A DNA stretch of 64,000 nt from Rhodovastum atsumiense (lineage in GTDB: Bacteria > Pseudomonadota > Alphaproteobacteria > Acetobacterales > Acetobacteraceae), in NCBI RefSeq assembly GCF_937425535.1, contig NZ_OW485601.1, positions 2,649,501-2,713,500 of the forward strand, in the 5' to 3' direction. Each line of letters begins with the position of its first letter. Within the stretch, counting starts at the first letter, position 1. A program made the position numbers and the translations under genes. The notes beneath the pieces were generated by a model. It saw only the letters and a program-made list of their open reading frames with translations, had not been told where the DNA came from and searched no databases. Below, in pieces: positions 54,409-62,229 of this stretch.

Positions 54409-54470
54409 GTTGCCCCGGACCCGGCAGGAGGCTTCGCCTCCTGCACCTCCACCAAGGGCACGGCCCTTGG
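54404..54470. repeat. Hairpin array C
   Basis: Three perfect hairpins with 3-nt loops: 54404-54408/54412-54416 (GGGGC), 54424-54432/54436-54444 (GCAGGAGGC) and 54452-54459/54463-54470 (CCAAGGGC). The last is the same unit type as in arrays A and B. It lies between the IS and the GST gene; before insertion it probably continued from the hldE stop. Confidence 0.75.
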
Positions 54471-54540
54471 AACCCATTGTGCGGACCTTCGCGACGCGGG
54501 CGTTTCGCGGCAAGCTGCCGGGCAGCGAAGGAGAAATGCC

Positions 54541-55194
54541 ATGCCCGAGAGTCGCCTGGTGATCGGTACACGCCGCTACTCGTCCTGGTCGCTGCGCGGG
54601 TGGCTGGCCGTGCGGCTGGCCGGGCTCGATGTGGAAGAGCAGGTGCTGGCCCTGGCGGGCGGCTCCACGCCGGCGGTGAAGCAGGCCACGCCCTCCGGGA
54701 CGGTGCCGTACCTGGAGCATCGCGGCGTGCGGGTGTGGGAGAGCCTGGCGATCTGCGAGTACTGCGCCGATCTCGCGCCGGCGCTGTGGCCGCAGGAGCC
54801 GCGGGCGCGGGCCTGGGCGCGGTCGATCGCGGCGGAGATGCATGCCGGCTTCCGTGAGCTGCGCATGGCGATGCCGATGAGCCTGTTCCGGCAGGCGCAG
54901 GGGGCGGGGCGGACCGAAGGGGCACTGGCCGACATCGCGCGGATCGACGCCGGCTGGGCGGAAGCGCTGGCGGCGTCCGGCGGGCCGTTCCTGTTCGGGG
55001 CGGCGTTCGGCGCGGCGGATGCGATGTATGCGCCGGTGGTGTGCCGCTTCCTGACCTATCAGCCGGAGCTGTCGGCGGCGGCGCGCGGCTATTGCGCGAC
55101 GGTGCGGGCGCATCCGCTGCTTGAGGAATGGTACCGGCTGGCGGCGGCGGAGCCGGCGGCGTGGCATCTGGCGAAATACGAGGCGCCGGCCTGA
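54541..55194 (+). CDS. Glutathione S-transferase family protein
   Basis: A 217-residue protein with an N-terminal thioredoxin-like fold (RRYSSWSLRGWLAVRLAGL, active-site region at residues 12-20; GTVPYLEHRGVRVWESLAICEY with the cis-proline and the glutathione-binding Glu-Ser) and an all-helical C-terminal domain. The SSWSLR start resembles the maleylacetoacetate-isomerase-like/YfcF group. AAGGAG 8 nt before the ATG fixes the start. It is followed by the MFS gene on the same strand, 64 bp away. Confidence 0.88.
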   Translation: MPESRLVIGTRRYSSWSLRGWLAVRLAGLDVEEQVLALAGGSTPAVKQATPSGTVPYLEHRGVRVWESLAICEYCADLAPALWPQEPRARAWARSIAAEMHAGFRELRMAMPMSLFRQAQGAGRTEGALADIARIDAGWAEALAASGGPFLFGAAFGAADAMYAPVVCRFLTYQPELSAAARGYCATVRAHPLLEEWYRLAAAEPAAWHLAKYEAPA

Positions 55195-55258
55195 CGCCCG
55201 ACAACCGGCCCTGGCCGGCGGCGTTGTCGGGCCGTCGGCCGGGGGCGAGGAGGGGGCT

Positions 55259-56545
55259 TTGCCGCAACAGGTGTCGTCGCATCCGCAGGCACCTGCGCGC
55301 CGGGTCGGCCGGGCGCTGGACTGGCTGAATTTTGTCCTGGCGGATGTGCGTGACGGGCTCGGACCCTATCTCGCCGTCTATCTGGTTGCCGTGCGTGGAC
55401 CGCAGCAGGGGTGGAACGAAGCCTCCGCCGGCCTGGTCATGACCATCGCCGGGGTTGCCGGCCTGCTGGCGCAGATCCCGGCGGGGGCGCTGATCGACCG
55501 TACGCGCCACAAGCGCCTGCTGGTGATCGCCGCCGCCGTGGCGGTGACGCTCGGGTGCCTCGCGCTTCCCTTCGCCGACGGCTTTGCCACCGTGGCGGCC
55601 ACCCAGGCGCTCGCCGGGGCGGCCGGTGCCGTGTTCCCACCTGCCATCGCCGCCCTGACTCTCGGATTGGTGGGGCCGCGCCGGTTTTCCCGCCGCGTCG
55701 GCCGCAACGAGGCCTGCAACCATGCCGGCAACGCGGCTTCGGCCGCGCTGGCGGCGGCCACCGCGGTGGTGTTCGGGCCGGTCGTGGTGTTCTGGATCAT
55801 GGCGATCCTGGCCGGGCTGAGCATCGTCGCCACGCTGATGATCCCGCCCGACGCCATCGACCACGTCGCGGCGCGTGGGCTGGCGCATGACGCGGCGGGG
55901 GGCGGGGCCGGGGCGCCGTCGGGCCTGCGTGTCCTGCTCGCGAACCGGGCGTTGCTGACCTTCGCGGTGCTGGTGACGGTCTTTCACCTGGCCAATGCCG
56001 CCATGCTGCCCTCGGTGGGGCAGTTGCTGGCGCACGTGGTCGGCAAGGAGGACGCCACCTCGCTGGTCGCCGGCTGCATCGTCGCGGCCCAGTGCGTCAT
56101 GGTGCCGGTGGCCGCGGTGGTGGGCGCCCGGGCGGACGCCTGGGGGCGCAAGCCGATCCTTCTCGCCGGTTTCGGCGTCCTGGCGGTGCGGGGGCTGCTC
56201 TATCCCGTGTCCGACGATCCGGTCTGGCTGATGGGCGTGCAGTTGCTCGACGGGGTCGGCGCGGGGATCATGGGGGCGCTGTTTCCCGTGGTGGTGGCCG
56301 ATCTGACCCGCGGCACCGGGCGCTTCAATGTCAGCCAGGGCGCGATCGCCACGGCGCAGGGGCTGGGGGCGGCGCTGAGCACCACCCTGGCCGGGACGAT
56401 CATCGTGACCTTCGGTTATGGCGACGCCTTCCTGACCCTGGGGGTCATCGCCGTGCTGGGCTGCCTTGGTACCCTGTTCGCCATGCCGGAAACGCGGGAG
56501 CCCGTCGGCGCTGCCGCGGCGCCCGGGGTCACGCCGGCAGGGTAG
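55259..56545 (+). CDS. Major facilitator superfamily transporter
   Basis: Inner-membrane transporter of 428 residues with about 12 spans. Loop 2-3 holds the MFS motif GALIDRTRHKRLLV and the related ARADAWGRKPILL lies in the second half. Start choice: TTG at 55259 with AGGAGG at 55248-55253, 5 nt away; a GTG at 55271 is a weaker alternative, and no ATG lies near the start of the homologous region. The substrate is unknown; it resembles multidrug or sugar exporters of alphaproteobacteria. The GST next to it hints at detoxification, an inference only. Confidence 0.87.
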   Translation: MPQQVSSHPQAPARRVGRALDWLNFVLADVRDGLGPYLAVYLVAVRGPQQGWNEASAGLVMTIAGVAGLLAQIPAGALIDRTRHKRLLVIAAAVAVTLGCLALPFADGFATVAATQALAGAAGAVFPPAIAALTLGLVGPRRFSRRVGRNEACNHAGNAASAALAAATAVVFGPVVVFWIMAILAGLSIVATLMIPPDAIDHVAARGLAHDAAGGGAGAPSGLRVLLANRALLTFAVLVTVFHLANAAMLPSVGQLLAHVVGKEDATSLVAGCIVAAQCVMVPVAAVVGARADAWGRKPILLAGFGVLAVRGLLYPVSDDPVWLMGVQLLDGVGAGIMGALFPVVVADLTRGTGRFNVSQGAIATAQGLGAALSTTLAGTIIVTFGYGDAFLTLGVIAVLGCLGTLFAMPETREPVGAAAAPGVTPAG

Positions 56546-56554
56546 GGGCTCCCG

Positions 56555-57022
56555 TCAGGCTCCCCGCCGCGCCATCAGCAGTTCTTCCAGCCGCAGACGC
56601 GTCCTGTCAGCGGCCTGCCGGGCCGATTCGGCGTCCGCATGAGCCTGCAGCACTGCCGCGGCCCAGCCCGGCATCGGCTCGCCGAGAGCGTCGGACGTGG
56701 CTGCCGCCAGGCGGGAGAAGGCAAGGGTCATGCGGTCCTGTTCCTCATCGGGCTGGAGCGCGTTGCTCACGACCTGGCACGCCGCCACTTCCAGCGCGTG
56801 CGCCGTGGCCAGCGAACGGTCGGGTTCGCGCAGGAAGACCTCGCGCAGGATGCGGGTGGCGGTGGCGCGATCCGCGGCGTCCAGGACGGCCTCGTCCCCC
56901 GTGCCGAAGCCGCGCAGCCTGCGCCCGTCCGTGTCCGAGGACGGCAGCAACCGGGCCGCTTCCCGGATGGCTTCGGCCAGCTCCGCCGATGGACGTTCCA
57001 GGGGGGACGTGTCGTCGCTCAT
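56555..57022 (-). CDS. Hypothetical helical protein
   Basis: No family recognised. The 155 residues are mostly helical and acidic at the N-terminus (MSDDTSPLERPSAELAEAI), with a later alanine- and glutamate-rich half ending in a likely coiled coil (HADAESARQAADRTRLRLEELL, quoted here in two overlapping parts: HADAESARQAADR and RTRLRLEELL). It has no signal or span. GGAGG about 10 nt upstream supports the ATG at 57022. A promoter candidate lies at 57094-57123. It converges on the MFS gene, 9 bp apart, and is divergent from the GT4 gene. Confidence 0.7.
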   Translation of the reverse strand: MSDDTSPLERPSAELAEAIREAARLLPSSDTDGRRLRGFGTGDEAVLDAADRATATRILREVFLREPDRSLATAHALEVAACQVVSNALQPDEEQDRMTLAFSRLAAATSDALGEPMPGWAAAVLQAHADAESARQAADRTRLRLEELLMARRGA

Positions 57023-57093
57023 GCCGCGGCGGCCTCCGTGCTGGGCCATGCCGTCTCCGCGAGGGAAGATCGGCCGGCCTGGGTTTGATCGGT

Positions 57094-57123
57094 TGTATAA
57101 TGACCACAAAAGACACGCGACAA
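57094..57123 (-). promoter_or_regulatory. Candidate promoter of the hypothetical helical protein
   Basis: On the minus strand TTGTCG (57118-57123) is followed 18 nt later by TATACA (57094-57099), close to sigma-70 spacing, 72 bp before the start codon. The same bases contain TATAAT on the plus strand (57096-57101), but no -35 matches it there. Confidence 0.35.
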
Positions 57124-57302
57124 GGGAAACCTGCTCTCGCCTGCCCGCCGCGACATCTGGCAAGTGCTTGATCGAAGTTACATTTCGACCCGGCTGTCGT
57201 ATCAGCGCTGCCCTTGGTCCGGGGGCGCCGCGAGGTGGGCAGGGCTGATCCGGCGGCGGGCCCTGTCGCCGTGCCGGCGCATCCGCGCTACAGACCATCG
57301 CG

Positions 57303-58418
57303 ATGTGCAAGGACAGGATTGCGGTCGTCCTACCGCCACGGGAAGCCTTCTCGCCACTGGCAGCCGGGGCCATCGGGCTGCTGGCGCACCGGCTGGTGGT
57401 GCAGCCTTCGGCCTTCGTGCCGGTGGTGTACGGACCGGAAGTGGCGGCCCCGTTCACCGATGTCACCTTCCGTCCGGTCCGTCCGGCCTGGATCCTGGCC
57501 AGCCAGGCGATCCGCTATGCCGCCGCGCTCGGTCGTCGGCTCCGCCGTGATCCGCCGGCGCTGGTGGAAGTGCACAACCGCCCGGACGTCGCCCTGTTCC
57601 TCGCCGCCCGGCTGCCGGTGCCGGTGATGCTGGTGCTGCACAACGACCCGCAGGGCATGCGCTGCGCCCGCACCGCGCAGGAGCGCCATGCGCTGCTCGA
57701 CCGCCTCGCCTGCGTGGCCACGGTCTCGGAGTTCCTGCGCGCGCGGCTGCTGGCGGGGGTCGAGGTGCCGCCGCGGGGACCGGTGGTGGTCCCCAACTGC
57801 ATCGACTTCGCCGTCATCCCGCCCGCCGGGCCGCGCGAGGACCTGCTGCTGTTCACCGGCCGGGTGGTCGCCGACAAGGGGGCGGACGTGTTCGTCGCCG
57901 CCTGTGCCCGGGCCCTGCCGCATTTGCCCGGCTGGCGGGCGGCCATGATCGGGGCCGACCGGTTCGGCCCCGACAGCCCGGAGACGCCGTTCCTGCGCGA
58001 CCTGCGTCCGCGTGCGGCGGCGGCCGGGGTGACGCTGCATGGCTACCTGCCGCACGACGCGGTGCTGGCGGCGCTGGTTCGCGCCGGCATCGCGGTGATG
58101 CCCAGCCGCTGGCAGGAGCCGTTCGGGCTGGCGGCGCTGGAGGCGCTGGCCTGCGGTGCACCGCTGCTGTGCTCGATGCGCGGCGGGCTGGCCGAAGTGG
58201 CGCGTGGCGCGGCGCTGCCGGTCGATCCCGACGATCCGGCGGAGCTGGCCGGGGCGATGCTGGCGCTGGCCCGCGATCCCGATCGCCGCGCCGCGCTCTC
58301 GGCCGCCGGGCGGGCGCGGGCGGCGGCGTTCGACGCCCCGCTGGCCGCATCGCGGCTGGATGCGCTGCGCCGCGATGTGCTGGCCGCATGGTCGCCGGGC
58401 GCACCCCGCCCTATATGA
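57303..58418 (+). CDS. Glycosyltransferase family 4 (GT-B)
   Basis: A 371-residue GT-B transferase. The C-terminal domain shows LLFTGRVVADKGADVFVAA, then the donor-binding E-x7-E motif in EPFGLAALEALACGAPLL (about residues 275-290) and GGLAEVARGAALPVDPDD. The N-terminal half holds VEVHNRPDVALFLAARL. No ribosome site is obvious. The chain ends 35 bp before the CobW gene on the same strand. Probably a lipopolysaccharide or glycan enzyme; sugar unknown. Confidence 0.85.
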   Translation: MCKDRIAVVLPPREAFSPLAAGAIGLLAHRLVVQPSAFVPVVYGPEVAAPFTDVTFRPVRPAWILASQAIRYAAALGRRLRRDPPALVEVHNRPDVALFLAARLPVPVMLVLHNDPQGMRCARTAQERHALLDRLACVATVSEFLRARLLAGVEVPPRGPVVVPNCIDFAVIPPAGPREDLLLFTGRVVADKGADVFVAACARALPHLPGWRAAMIGADRFGPDSPETPFLRDLRPRAAAAGVTLHGYLPHDAVLAALVRAGIAVMPSRWQEPFGLAALEALACGAPLLCSMRGGLAEVARGAALPVDPDDPAELAGAMLALARDPDRRAALSAAGRARAAAFDAPLAASRLDALRRDVLAAWSPGAPRPI

Positions 58419-58453
58419 GCGGCAAACCCGCGCGTTCACGGAGCGAGATCCCC

Positions 58454-59431
58454 ATGGCGGATGCCAATTCCCAGGACCAGGTGCCGGTCACGGTGCTGAC
58501 CGGCTATCTCGGTGCCGGCAAGACCACCCTGCTCAACCGCATCCTCACCGAGCAGCACGGCCGCAAATACGCCGTGGTGATCAACGAGTTCGGCGAACTG
58601 GGCGTCGACAACGACCTCGTCGTGGACACCGACGAGGAAGTCTTCGAGATGAACAACGGCTGCATCTGCTGTACCGTGCGCGGCGACCTGATCCGCATCA
58701 TCGGTGGGCTGATGAAGCGCCGCAACCGCTTCGACGGCATCATCATCGAGACCACCGGCCTCGCCAATCCCGCGCCGGTGGCGCAGACCTTCTTCGTCGA
58801 CGACACCGTGCGGCAGAAGACGCGGCTGGATGCGATCGTGACGGTGGTGGATGCCAGGCACCTGCCGCAGCGCCTGAATGACAGCCACGAGGCCGCCGAC
58901 CAGATCGCCTTCGCCGACGTGATCGTGCTCAACAAGACCGATCTCGTCACCGCGGAGGAGCTGGCCGCGGTCGAGGCGCGGATCCGCGAGATCAATCCCT
59001 TCGCCCGCATCCTGCGCGCCGAGCGCGCCAACGTGCCGATCGCCGAGTTGCTCGACCAGGGTGCCTTCGACCTCGCCCGCATCCTGGCGCAGCGTCCCGA
59101 CTTCCTCGAGGACGAAAGCCACGAGCACAACGAGGAAGTCCGGTCGATGAGCTTTGAGCTGGAGCAGCCGATCGACCCCGAGCGCTTCAACGCCTGGATC
59201 TCGGCGTTGCTTGCCGAGCGCGGCCAGGACCTGCTGCGCACCAAGGGCATCCTTGACTACAAGGGCGAGGACCGGCGCTTCGCCTTCCAGGCTGTGCACA
59301 TGATGGCCGATGGCGACTTCATCGGGCCGTGGAAGGACGGCGAGCCGCGTCGCTCGCGGCTGGTGTTCATCGGCCGCAACCTCAACCGCCCGCAATTGCG
59401 GCGCGGCTTCGAGAGCTGCGTGGCGGCCTGA
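58454..59431 (+). CDS. CobW/ZNG1-family GTP-dependent metallochaperone
   Basis: GTPase of 325 residues in the G3E family (CobW, YeiR, ZNG1/ZigA). P-loop: TGYLGAGKTTLLN; switch region NEFGELGVDN; the metal-binding CxCC motif GCICCTVRGDLIR; guanine-specificity motif NKTD. The C-terminal CobW_C domain is present (SFELEQPIDPERFNAW). A His/Glu stretch DESHEHNEE between domains could bind metal. Homologues hand zinc or cobalt to client enzymes. The ATG at 58454 is preferred; the frame is open to 58169 inside the GT gene. The WD40 gene starts 3 bp later. Confidence 0.9.
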   Translation: MADANSQDQVPVTVLTGYLGAGKTTLLNRILTEQHGRKYAVVINEFGELGVDNDLVVDTDEEVFEMNNGCICCTVRGDLIRIIGGLMKRRNRFDGIIIETTGLANPAPVAQTFFVDDTVRQKTRLDAIVTVVDARHLPQRLNDSHEAADQIAFADVIVLNKTDLVTAEELAAVEARIREINPFARILRAERANVPIAELLDQGAFDLARILAQRPDFLEDESHEHNEEVRSMSFELEQPIDPERFNAWISALLAERGQDLLRTKGILDYKGEDRRFAFQAVHMMADGDFIGPWKDGEPRRSRLVFIGRNLNRPQLRRGFESCVAA

Positions 59432-59434
59432 GGC

Positions 59435-60475
59435 ATGAACCAGGTTCTTTCCGCCGACCATCTGCTGGAGACCCGCGGGGTCTCGCAGCAGACCGATGCC
59501 TTCGTGGTGGCGGTCGCCTTCGAGCGCGCCGGCCCCGATTGCGCCTTCGCGCTCGGCGACGGCACGCTGCGGATCGTTGCGCGCGCGGGCGGCGACTGGC
59601 GCGGCGTCGAGGTGCATGACGGGGCGGTGCAGGCGCTCGCCGCCGACGCGGCGCCGACCGGGTTCCTCTCGGGCGGGGATGACGGCCGGCTGTGCCGCGT
59701 CGCCGGGGAGGACGTCACCGAGATCGCCGGCTTCGGCATGATGAAATGGGTCGAGCACGTCACCAGCTTCAGCGACGGCAAGGCCGCCCTGCGCGCCTGC
59801 GCCGTCGGCAAGGTGCTGCACCTGTTCGACGGCCAGGGGCGCCGGCTCAAGGCGCTCGAGCACCCGTCCTCGGTCACCGGCATCGTGTTCGATGCGAAGG
59901 GCAAGCGTATCGCCGCGTCCCACTACAACGGCGCGAGCCTTTGGTATGTCGCCTCGAAGACCGACAATCCGCGCAAGCTGGAATGGAAGGGCAGCCACAC
60001 CGGCATCGCCATCAGCCCCGATGGAGAGGCTGTGGTCACCGCCATGCAGGAGAACGCGCTGCATGGCTGGCGGCTGACCGACGGGCAGCACATGCGCATG
60101 ACCGGCTATCCGAACAAGACGCGGGCGCTGAGCTTCACCCGCAACGGCAAGTGGCTGGCGACCTCCGGGGCCGAATCGATCGTGCTGTGGCCATTCTTCG
60201 GCGGCGGGCCGATGGGCAAGGCGCCGACGGAACTGGCCGGCGGCGACGACATCACCTGCACGATGGTGGCCTGCCATCCGCAGCACGAGGCGGTGGCGGC
60301 CGGTTTCTCCGATGGGCTGGTGGTGCTCGCCGACATCAACGCCGCGCGGATCCTGCCGGTCTGTGGACCGGGCCGCGGCCCGGTCTCGGCGCTGGCCTGG
60401 AGCGCCGAAGGCTCGCATCTCGCCTTCGGCACCGAGACCGGCTTCGCCGCCGTCGTCGATTTCTCAAAGCGTTAA
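59435..60475 (+). CDS. WD40-repeat protein
   Basis: A 346-residue protein made of degenerate WD40 repeats, with blades visible as GDGTLRIVARA, GGDDGRLCRV, ASHYNGASLWYV and SGAESIVLWPF. It is a scaffold with no catalytic motif and no signal. In alphaproteobacteria a WD40 protein of this type often follows a CobW-type gene, as here with a 3-bp gap, so the two very likely work together in metal handling; the mechanism is unknown. Confidence 0.85.
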   Translation: MNQVLSADHLLETRGVSQQTDAFVVAVAFERAGPDCAFALGDGTLRIVARAGGDWRGVEVHDGAVQALAADAAPTGFLSGGDDGRLCRVAGEDVTEIAGFGMMKWVEHVTSFSDGKAALRACAVGKVLHLFDGQGRRLKALEHPSSVTGIVFDAKGKRIAASHYNGASLWYVASKTDNPRKLEWKGSHTGIAISPDGEAVVTAMQENALHGWRLTDGQHMRMTGYPNKTRALSFTRNGKWLATSGAESIVLWPFFGGGPMGKAPTELAGGDDITCTMVACHPQHEAVAAGFSDGLVVLADINAARILPVCGPGRGPVSALAWSAEGSHLAFGTETGFAAVVDFSKR

Positions 60476-60794
60476 GGGAAGATCGCCCGGGCCGGAATGA
60501 GAGAACATCCGGACCGGGCCTTGCGGCAGTGGATCCCCGGTTGAAGGTCGGCTTCCCAAAAGTCGAATCGTGACGTCCCTGGGCGGCATTGGCCTGGGTA
60601 TTCCGAAAGCGCGGTTCGAATCACAATTATATGAGCATTGTATTAATAAATTATTGTCGCCGCGGCATTTGGTATCAATGGAAATGGAAGTTTTTCATCA
60701 GGTGCCAGGGGCTCCGTGTCCCGGTCCCTGAAAGACGGCGGTACATGAAAATGGCCCGGGGCGGTCCCCGGGCCTGCTGCGTGGAGGGCCGAGG
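60476..60794. other. Intergenic region, 319 bp, with AT-rich core
   Basis: No gene is supported. The stretch 60615-60690 is strongly AT-rich within a GC-rich region and may carry a promoter; I find no hexamer pair at the proper distance. A 9-bp hairpin ends it (60753-60774). The sequence GGTTCGAATC at 60613-60622 looks like a tRNA T-arm but no tRNA surrounds it. Confidence 0.5.
60753..60774 (+). promoter_or_regulatory. Strong leader hairpin before the orphan membrane protein
   Basis: GGCCCGGGG (60753-60761) and CCCCGGGCC (60766-60774) form a perfect 9-bp stem with a CGGT loop, 20 nt before the ATG at 60795 and just upstream of its ribosome site (GGAGG, 60783-60787). If transcribed it would sit in the leader and could limit translation or stop transcription. 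Confidence 0.5.
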
Positions 60795-62213
60795 ATGGAC
60801 GTCCAGACGGATTTCCGCGCGACGGCACGGTCGCAATTCCTCAACCGCGAGGCCGCCGAGGTCTACCTGCTCCTCGACTACCTGTCAGGTCGCTCGGACA
60901 AGTCCCTGGCCGGGATTCATGGGGGGGGAGCCGCCGTTTCAGGCCCCCGGTCGCAGGACGTGTCGCTCGTTCAGCAAGCCACGTCGGACGGGGGGCGGCG
61001 AGCGGAGGTCGAGGGGGACCTGCAGGGCGCCACCTTGCTGGTCCGCCGTGCCATGGCGATCAAATATCCTTTGACGGAGCAGTCGGCCAGTTTCGACGCG
61101 GACGCGGCCTTCCTGGTGCGGGCAAGGGATGTGCTGAATTCCCGGGCATGGCCTGCCAATGGCTCGACCATTGCGTTCACCTTGATGGTTTCGGGGGAGC
61201 AGTCGGTGAATGCGGCCGGGACAGCGACCCCGCCGGACAACACGGCCCTGCAGTTCGCGAAGGAAGCCTTCCCCGGACTCGTGGAACCGGCGGTCGTTCT
61301 GCTCAGATCCGTGCGCCGGACGGTCCTGCTCGCCAGCATCTGCCTCGTGGCGGCGATTTTCCTGGCGGCCTACACCGCGTTGGGGAAGACGTTGCTGGAT
61401 ACCTACGACGCGATCCGGCGCGATGCCGGGGCCGTGAGGACCAGGATTGCCAGCGCGGAGACGGCGGGCATCCTGTACGGCGTCTCCATGCCTGACCGGG
61501 ACGGTGCGTCGCCCGCGGCGGCCGATCTTCTGCGGCGGCCGACGGATGAGGATGTCGTCGTCAGCAATCTCAGGCGGCGCATGTGCCATGTGGAAGGGAC
61601 GCCGGCACCGGCAGCGCCGGATGCCGCCGGTGCCGGTACGGGACGATCGGGCGCCACGGCCACCCTGGCCACGAAATATGCCTTCTGCGATGAACTCTCC
61701 GACCTGGACGACCGGATTTCCCGGATGAAGAAACACCTGGTCCAATGGGCCTACTACTGGCCATTGTTCCGGGAGGGGCCGGATGAGCAAACCGGGCCGG
61801 CGGTCATGTCCGTGCTCGGCAATTACATCCTTCCCATCCTGTATGGCTTCCTGGGATCCGCGGCGTTCGTGCTGCGGCGTTTCGAGGATCGGCTCGGCCG
61901 CAGCCTGCTGACGCCGCGCGTGCGCCGGTGCAACAACATCCGGCTGGCGCTTGGGGCGCTGAGCGGGGCCTGCATCGGCCTGTTCTCGGCCAGTTCGGCG
62001 GCGGCCTCGCAGGAGCGGGGCTTCCTGGGGCTCGCGGTCACGCTGTCCGCCTCGGCGCTCGCTTTCCTCGCGGGATATTCCGTGGAGGCCGTCTTCCGCA
62101 CCCTGGATGCGTTGATGAACCACGTCTTCCGGGTGAACGAGGTCGAGTCCGCGGGTGAGGCGCCCGTTCAGGTGAGTGCCGCTTCCACCGGGCTGCTGAA
62201 AGGTTCCAGCTGA
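60795..62213 (+). CDS. Orphan membrane protein of unknown function
   Basis: I recognise no family. The 472 residues are: a soluble N-terminal region (1-170, with a polar, low-complexity stretch near 40-70), a span at about 174-198, a large soluble middle (200-335, with cysteines near 262 and 298), and three spans at about 341-360, 381-400 and 408-433, followed by a short charged tail. No signal peptide is seen, so the N-terminus is probably cytoplasmic. GGAGG 7 nt before the ATG supports the start. A run of eight Gs lies at 60921-60928 early in the gene. The gene stands alone between the CobW-WD40 pair and the kinase. Confidence 0.75.
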   Translation: MDVQTDFRATARSQFLNREAAEVYLLLDYLSGRSDKSLAGIHGGGAAVSGPRSQDVSLVQQATSDGGRRAEVEGDLQGATLLVRRAMAIKYPLTEQSASFDADAAFLVRARDVLNSRAWPANGSTIAFTLMVSGEQSVNAAGTATPPDNTALQFAKEAFPGLVEPAVVLLRSVRRTVLLASICLVAAIFLAAYTALGKTLLDTYDAIRRDAGAVRTRIASAETAGILYGVSMPDRDGASPAAADLLRRPTDEDVVVSNLRRRMCHVEGTPAPAAPDAAGAGTGRSGATATLATKYAFCDELSDLDDRISRMKKHLVQWAYYWPLFREGPDEQTGPAVMSVLGNYILPILYGFLGSAAFVLRRFEDRLGRSLLTPRVRRCNNIRLALGALSGACIGLFSASSAAASQERGFLGLAVTLSASALAFLAGYSVEAVFRTLDALMNHVFRVNEVESAGEAPVQVSAASTGLLKGSS

Positions 62214-62229
62214 TGGCGGCAGGCGGCGG

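Noticed and set aside
60605-60630. GGTTCGAATC in the gap before the orphan membrane-protein gene, T-arm-like
   Set aside because: No matching stem on either side and no anticodon arm upstream; not a tRNA and too short to call a remnant or attachment site.
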